Origin: Glycine soja | Taxonomy: Eukaryota > Streptophyta > Magnoliopsida > Fabales > Fabaceae | NCBI RefSeq assembly: GCF_004193775.1 | Contig: NC_041019.1 | Location: forward strand, 35,464,827-35,528,826 | Direction of reading: 5' to 3' | Length of the DNA: 64,000 nt | In this document: positions 58,877-64,000 of the stretch, piece after piece | How positions within the stretch are numbered: the stretch's first letter is position 1 | How the letters are laid out: every line of letters starts with the position of its first letter | Made by a program: the position numbers and the translations under genes | The notes under the pieces: generated by a model | Databases searched by the model: none | Seen by the model: only the letters and a program-made list of their open reading frames with translations | Told to the model about the DNA's origin: nothing

Positions 58877-59474
58877 ACGATGAACGATGTAGGAATCGCT
58901 TACAGAAACATTATGGAAGCGTTACAGAAGTGCCTCGGCCTTGATTTTCTTCTTCTTTCTCCTTCCTTTTCACTAATTTTAAGTGAAATATGCTTGCCAA
59001 GGGTGCTGAACCCCTTCCCCTCAGCCTCCCATGCCTATTTATAGCAAAATAAGGGGAGGAGCTTGCCGCCCAACTCGCCCAGGTGAGCTGGTGGCTTACT
59101 CCAGAAGCAACTTGCTCACTCAGGCGAGCTGGTTTCTTCCCTCCTAAGTCATCTAGTGGGCCCAGGGGATGCGGAATGTTCCAGAAGGGACCATTTTTCC
59201 ACTATCTTGAGTTTCTTGCCCATTTCCTTCTGAAATGTCGTGAAACCCTATGGATCGCGCAATGATCGCTATTAAGAAGCTCAACTTGGCTTGAAAAAAA
59301 CCCCATGTTGACAAAAATTGCCCCCATTCTGAGTATCTTACTCATTTCTTTCCGTAATGTCGTGAAACCCTATGGATTGCACAATGATTGATGTTAAGCA
59401 GCTCAATTTGATCGGCGAAAATCCACATGTTGACGAACAATTATCCCCAGACGAAATTAGGGTATGACAACTCG

Positions 59475-60795
59475 CCTACACCAACAGGAATATAAGAAAG
59501 TCTCCCAATAGAATAACCTTTTTTCCTTGGCTGCCACATCTTTTGTCGATTCAACCATACAAATCTAGTAGGAAACTCAGCATAAGTCAGATCTTTACTC
59601 TCAACATATGTTTTATTGGCCTCAAACCAAGCTAAAAACTTGGTATTAATTTCTGCATTAGCATAAACAACATTATCTATCTGGTCATCATCATTGAAAA
59701 AAACCAATTGTTCATTGGGAAGATGAAAATTTAATCGTTGCACAGTTGGCCACCTCTCATGAATATCATATGCAAAAATCCTCCAAGTGGCTTCACACGG
59801 TGATAGATATATTCAATCATAGTACCTCTTGATCTCACCAACCACGATACAATTTTCAGTATTATCTTTTGAATTCGTAATCTCAATTGTAGCCCGATTT
59901 GGTCCCTTGGTAACATATTTGAATAGGTACTTGATTGAGTTTAATTTATTGCAATATTTTGTATTGATATGACCTTTATACCTCATAAGTAGCATTGGAC
60001 AATAAGGAACAACATTCCTATTATCCAAAGTTACAACATTTTTTTGCACAGACATTCCCATGTCTCGACGTTGGTAGCATGGATATCCATCATCATCAAT
60101 TATGGTGGAGTTTTCAAATTTCTTAGGAAAGTATTTAGAACATTTCCTCTCTTTCATGCAAGGAGACTTCAAGTTAGCTAATCCACATGGTCTATGCATC
60201 ATGTAAGTTGCAACTGCTTTGGACAATTTGGGATATAAATTAGGATTAGGTAGTTCGGCTGAGATGATTTTATCAATATCGCTTGCATTATGAAGCCAAT
60301 TTTCACCATCCAACCATAGCAATATATTTTCATGTGGAAGTCCTTTTTTCTAAAACTCAACAGTGTACATGCCTGAATAAAATGAAGTTAAATTGCTGGT
60401 GAATAATTACCTGCATTAACAATTCCAAATATCTAGCTTCATCTTAAACACCCTACAAACAATATCAGGTCTATCAGATGGCATGAGACCTTTTTTATGC
60501 ATAAAATCACGTATCTCAACAACTTGTGTTGTATGTAATTGTTATGAACAAATCTGGATACCCAAACTTCTTACAAATTGCCATTGCATCTTGACAATTA
60601 TGAAACATGCATCTCATTCCACCGGTAAAGGATGATTGTAAGATAACATGTTTGCCAATAAAAAAAGGATTTGTTTCTCCTCTTGAGATTGCTTCTTGCA
60701 AACCATTTAGAACATTAGATCTGATCGTCTTTTGATTGAACCTTATCCATGTTAAACATTGGGACTCAACCAAAGAATAAGAATCAACCAAGAAC
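59475..60795 (-). pseudogene. Helitron_like_N and HUH Rep domain with altered catalytic motif
   Basis: The stretch 60516-60791 reads QKTIRSNVLNGLQEAISRG, then FTGGMRCMFHNCQDAMAIC and YPDLFITITYN, the Helitron_like_N signature. The Rep part starts with GLPHENILLWLDGENW (about 60300-60345). It continues with HRPCGLANLKSPCMKERKCS, YLFKYVTKGPNRATIEI, VGEIKRYYD, and QRLNFHLPNEQLVFF to GRLSYIPVGVGE. Family members normally have an HUH box of the form LPH.H, so the second His is replaced by Asn here. A stop codon lies just upstream in the conserved EFQK position. Frameshifts occur near 59820. A short intron-like segment may lie at about 60365-60410. Confidence 0.85.
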
Positions 60796-61338
60796 TGCTA
60801 AAATAGTCTTCATGTATTCAATATGGTACCAAACTCTACAATGCACTCTCTTGCGATTTTCCCTATCATTTATGAACTGGCTTATTGGAATATCCTCTTG
60901 AAAACCATCTTCGCCATAAGGAAACAATAATGGATATTGTAATGAATGAAAAAAGTATGTGTCTCATGAAGTCGTTGTAGTTGACCATAAATGCTCTTGA
61001 CAACAATGTCTCTCCTAAATTCCATACTGTCTAAGTCCCCCCTACTATCAAAGCAACAACCTCATCAATATCAAGGACATTGTAAACACGTGAATCCTTT
61101 CTTTGATCTTGGTACAACCTCAAACAAATTTTTTTTCTTGCATTACCTTTAAAATTCTCTAACCTTCCTAAAATGTTTAGCAAGATAGTTAGATATATTA
61201 ACCATTTTAGTAAGATCCTCAACTAATGTTTTATCAAAAACTTCATAACCTTTTTCACCCCTGCAAACAAATAAGGGCAATTTAGATTTGCAATCGGCAT
61301 ATCCCAATTTGTAATAAGAACAATTAAAATATGCAATG
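60796..61338 (-). pseudogene. Helitron N-terminal segment
   Basis: The minus strand reads KICLRLYQDQRKDSRVYNV and DIDEVVALIVGGT (61031-61130). It continues with DIVVKSIYGQLQRLHETH (about 60950-61010) and MAKMVFKRIFQ. These match the conserved RKDGR.YN....EVAALI and RDI......LQ.I.E.H stretch of plant Helitron proteins. Frameshifts and stops are frequent. The solo LTR at 61339 cuts it on the right. Confidence 0.75.
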
Positions 61339-62370
61339 TGTGAATGTATGTATACATGATTTTGATGATGTCAAAGAAGAATCTAACAAGGCTGCTTCAA
61401 ATGATAAGCATTTGCTTCAAGAATAATTCAAGATTGCTTCAACAAACAAAGCCTTGTTTCAAGATTCACTAAAGACCAAGCCTTGCCTTAAAACAAAGTG
61501 CTTTCAAGACATGCAAGGCTCTGGTAATCGATTACCAGGAAGTGTAATCGATTACCAGAAGACAGGGTTGAGAAATAGCTGTTGAAAAAGGTTTTGAATT
61601 TGGATTTTCAACATGTAATCGATTACCATATGTCTGTAATCGATTACCAGCAACGAAACTTTGGAAATTCAAATTCAAAAGTCATAACCCTTCAAATTAT
61701 AACTGTGTAATCGATTACACAAACATTGTAATCGATTACCAGTGGAAAGTTTTCAGAAAATCTGCCAACAGTCACATCTTTTCATTAGATTTGTGAATGG
61801 TCATCAAAGGCCTATAAATAGGTGACTTGGGCACGAATTTTAGACAGAGAGTTTTGCTTGGCAAAAATGTCTTATCCTCTCAAAAGACAATGAGAGAGAT
61901 TCCAAAAGAACTTCATTGTCAAATGCTCTCTCAAGAAATCCTTGATCAAACACTTGCAAAATCTATAAGGATTCTTACATGATCTTCATTGTAATATTCA
62001 TCTCTTGAAGAGAGAATTCTTCTTCCATTCTTCTTATTCAATGAGATTGGTTAAGAGACTGTGAGTCTCTTGTTGTAAAGGATTCCTGAACACAAGGGAT
62101 GGTTTGTCCCTGTGTGGTTCAGACTTTGTAATGGATTTTACAAAGATAGTGGAAATCTCAAGTGGGTTGCTTAAGTACTGGACGTAGGCACAGGTTGTGG
62201 CCGAACCAGTATAAAACTGTGTTTGCATTCTCTCTTCCCTTATCTTGTTTATGTTATTGCAATCAATTTTGCCTTGCATGTTTATAGAACATTATTAAAT
62301 TGATTGTTGTTGCTTCTTCTGCATTCTAAGCCTATCCCTCTTAAGATTATTGAGGCCACAAGGTCCAACA
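61339..62370 (+). mobile_element. Solo LTR, family C, copy 3 (diverged)
   Basis: The target duplication is CAATG (61334-61338 and 62371-62375). The ends are TGTGAATG and ...AAGGTCCAACA; length 1032 bp. It shares GGCCGAACCAGTATAAAA and GAGGCCACAAGGTCCAACA with copy 2. It has three palindrome pairs (61524-61555, 61615-61647, 61707-61739) but only one hairpin (62086-62122), with a different loop. Confidence 0.9.
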
Positions 62371-62375
62371 CAATG

Positions 62376-63200
62376 AGCAAGAAAAATTTAAAACTGAAAA
62401 CAACTTAGTTACAACAAACATACCCAAAGTGAGATACTCTGTTTTGTAACTCATTTTGAGTATCATATATATATATATATATATATATAGTTTTGCAAAT
62501 TTGGGTTTACAACCCTCTACAGGCAATTAACTCCCAATACGGTAGTAATTTTGACCACTAAGTATAAATTGCAGGGGACCAACTCCATCATTGACTAAAG
62601 AGTGAACATTTACTCCAATTGAAGTAAAAGAGAATATACTATTGTATGCTTTTATATTTTCCTTGAAATGAATACTTCTTGCCTCCGAACCATGTACCAA
62701 TGACTATAATAACTCTGGAGGCTTCCGTAAATATGGTAGTTGAATTTTTCCCTTTTGACAACATAATGAGAAACACACATTGTTTGTGGTTGATTTGTCA
62801 GCTCTCTCTTGAAATCACAATTTAGCTTTACAAAATTCACATTGTGTTGATGGTGTTCCATATTTCACATATTCTGAAAATAAGAAATAACTTTATATGC
62901 TAGGTATGGTTCAAACATATGCATTAATGATATTTTTTCATTATAAATTTTATATATACCTTGAATTTCAGCCTCATTATATAGATTAGATACAAATTCT
63001 GCTTCTGTATTAACTTCACTAAAAAAATTTGTGGTTAAACATAATAAGTCAGCTACTAACACATTAGAAAAATAATTTAAAAATTGAGTACTGAATTTAA
63101 CCTAAATGTTGAGGTTGTTTTTCATATTCTGCACTATCAAAATTCAATCTGGTCCTTCCAATAGATTGTAGTACATAAGCAAATTGTTATATATATTTGC
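62376..63200 (-). pseudogene. Probable upstream Helitron exons
   Basis: Minus-strand open pieces at 62652-62861, 62865-63062 and 63097-63180 (AYVLQSIGRTRLNFDSAEYE) look like exons, separated by AT-rich gaps with splice-like ends. Their order and strand fit the Helitron, but no diagnostic motif is visible. The (TA)n run at 62465-62489 lies in a gap. Confidence 0.4.
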
Positions 63201-64000
63201 AATGCTTAATTCTATGCAAAGAAGTGTTCAAGTTTGAAGATTGATGAGAATAATCTTCACTAATGTAACATAGAGTGACATAATTAAACAGGATATATAT
63301 TTTAAATAAGGCATAGGAGTACAATTGTTCAATAGTAGGCTAGTTTACTAACTGGAATCTTGTGTTGAACTTATGGTGCTACAACCACTATCCTAGTTTT
63401 CATACAACATCGATTTTTTCATAAGTCTGAGGTTAGTGTTAACCACAATATTTTGGATGTTTTCAAAACCTATTACAATAAACGTTGTTAAATATTGTTA
63501 TTGACAAAAATTCTTTGACAGTATTATCTATGAGTTGTATCCTCAAGAATTTTTTACTTTGACACTACAAAAACAAATAAAAAGGTTACCATTAGACAAT
63601 GTAGACAATGGTGGTCTACTGCAACTTCTGTTGTGTACTTCACGTACATGTTCAACTCTTGATGGATTGTTTAAAAAAATTGATTGCAAAACCAGACTAG
63701 AAAACTGATATCAGCAAAACAATTGCAAAATTCACTAATATTAATGAATCTATTTAAATTGTTGATATGATTACTGTTTTACTCATAGTATTTTCCTTCT
63801 CATTCTTGTTTTTTGAGCTGAGCTTAACTCCATCTCCATGGAGTGGGATTACTGATCTGGTTCATTTGGTAAGAGGGTATGAGTGTGTATTTTTTAGTTG
63901 CTACAGTATTCGTGTGTTTTGTAAAACCTAATGTTTTATCAATTAGCAGAATGTTTTCCTTGGTGTGTTTATGTGTCATTGTTTGTGTCTGTTGACAATG
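63201..64000. other. Unassigned right edge
   Basis: Nothing coding is recognised. A CACTACAAAAACA sequence at about 63566 resembles a CACTA-type terminus pointing out of the window, but no partner can be seen. Confidence 0.35.

Larger units (their letters stand above)
54213..59469 (-). mobile_element. Defective Tat/Ogre-like element inside the Helitron
   Basis: The target duplication is ACTCG (54208-54212 and 59470-59474). The ends are TGTCGCAACC... and ...GGGTATGACA, that is, TGTCATACCC...TTGCGACA in its own orientation. The minus orientation follows from the gag piece and from a purine tract AAAGAGGGGCAAT beside the left LTR. Its left LTR is full length; the right one lacks its inner end and about 0.87 kb of the interior. 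Only a gag fragment is left between them. A family-C solo LTR sits inside the right LTR. Confidence 0.88.
57147..59469 (-). repeat. 5' LTR (right) of the Tat-like element, deleted and interrupted
   Basis: From CGGGAGGGCGATGCGAGACTC it jumps to CCTAAGGGTCCATAAATC. In the left LTR these are about 870 bp apart (54240-54260 and 55125-55145). The terminal TGTCGCAACCTG part is also missing, so neither the primer site nor the LTR end survives. The family-C solo LTR sits at 57264-58876. Confidence 0.82.
52530..63200 (-). mobile_element. Decayed Helitron (Rep/PIF1-helicase) with nested retroelements
   Basis: Reading leftward from about 63200, the pieces follow the order of a plant Helitron RepHel protein: an N-terminal region, Helitron_like_N, the HUH Rep domain, then a PIF1 helicase. 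The gene is interrupted by a solo LTR (61339-62370) and by a Tat-like element (54213-59469) with target duplication ACTCG. Rep and the helicase are otherwise collinear across that insertion (...RLSYIPVGVGE / LYYMRILFMNQQGC). The helicase C-terminus is lost at the LINE junction near 52530. Neither the 5' TC nor the 3' CTRR end was located. Confidence 0.85.

Noticed and set aside
63566..63580. CACTACAAAAACA as a definite CACTA element end
   Set aside because: The match is short, and the partner terminus would lie outside the window.
1..64000. tRNA, rRNA or other structural RNA genes
   Set aside because: No cloverleaf-like or rRNA-like sequence was recognised. The tRNA-Asp complements at 9201 and 19582 are retrotransposon primer sites.

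Overview
This is a gene-poor, transposon-dense stretch of a dicot, most likely legume, nuclear genome, probably soybean (Glycine) or a close relative. The evidence is the AT-rich sequence, intron-containing fragments, TG...CA long terminal repeats with 5-bp target duplications, tRNA-Asp primer sites, and an LRR receptor-like protein of the Cf/EIX type. The species is inferred from familiarity with the repeat families; no search was run.

Only one gene looks intact: a single-exon 1091-codon receptor-like protein (40138-43413, minus). Most of the remainder is nested or decayed mobile DNA. At the left, a LINE fragment (640-2150) is followed by a minus-strand RPA1-like gene spread over about 2667-10780. 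It has been broken by a solo LTR (3910-7870), which itself holds another solo LTR (4716-5997), and by a deleted Ty3/gypsy element (8662-10601). A decayed chromovirus-like gypsy element follows (13500-16620).

The region 16680-36308 is a nest four insertions deep in places. A family-A LTR is split by a Tat/Ogre-like element. That element contains a complete Athila-like element (18426-28802, target duplication GAAGG, two 1152-bp LTRs), a 1.3-kb tandem array and another family-A solo LTR. After the receptor gene come MITEs, a copia fragment, a 2-kb foldback element (47478-49479) and a LINE (49690-52515). The LINE abuts a decayed minus-strand Helitron (52530-63200). The Helitron is interrupted by a defective Tat-like element (target duplication ACTCG) and by a solo LTR (target duplication CAATG).

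The strongest unexplained signals lie in one solo-LTR family (4716-5997, 57264-58876, 61339-62370). Eight pairs of a 12-bp palindrome GTAATCGATTAC occur, seven of them at exactly 21-bp spacing. Two of the copies also carry a run of hairpins with a fixed 7-base loop and changing but complementary stems. The Athila-like polyprotein is also unusual: it is one uninterrupted frame broken only by seven stop codons, six of them TAG.
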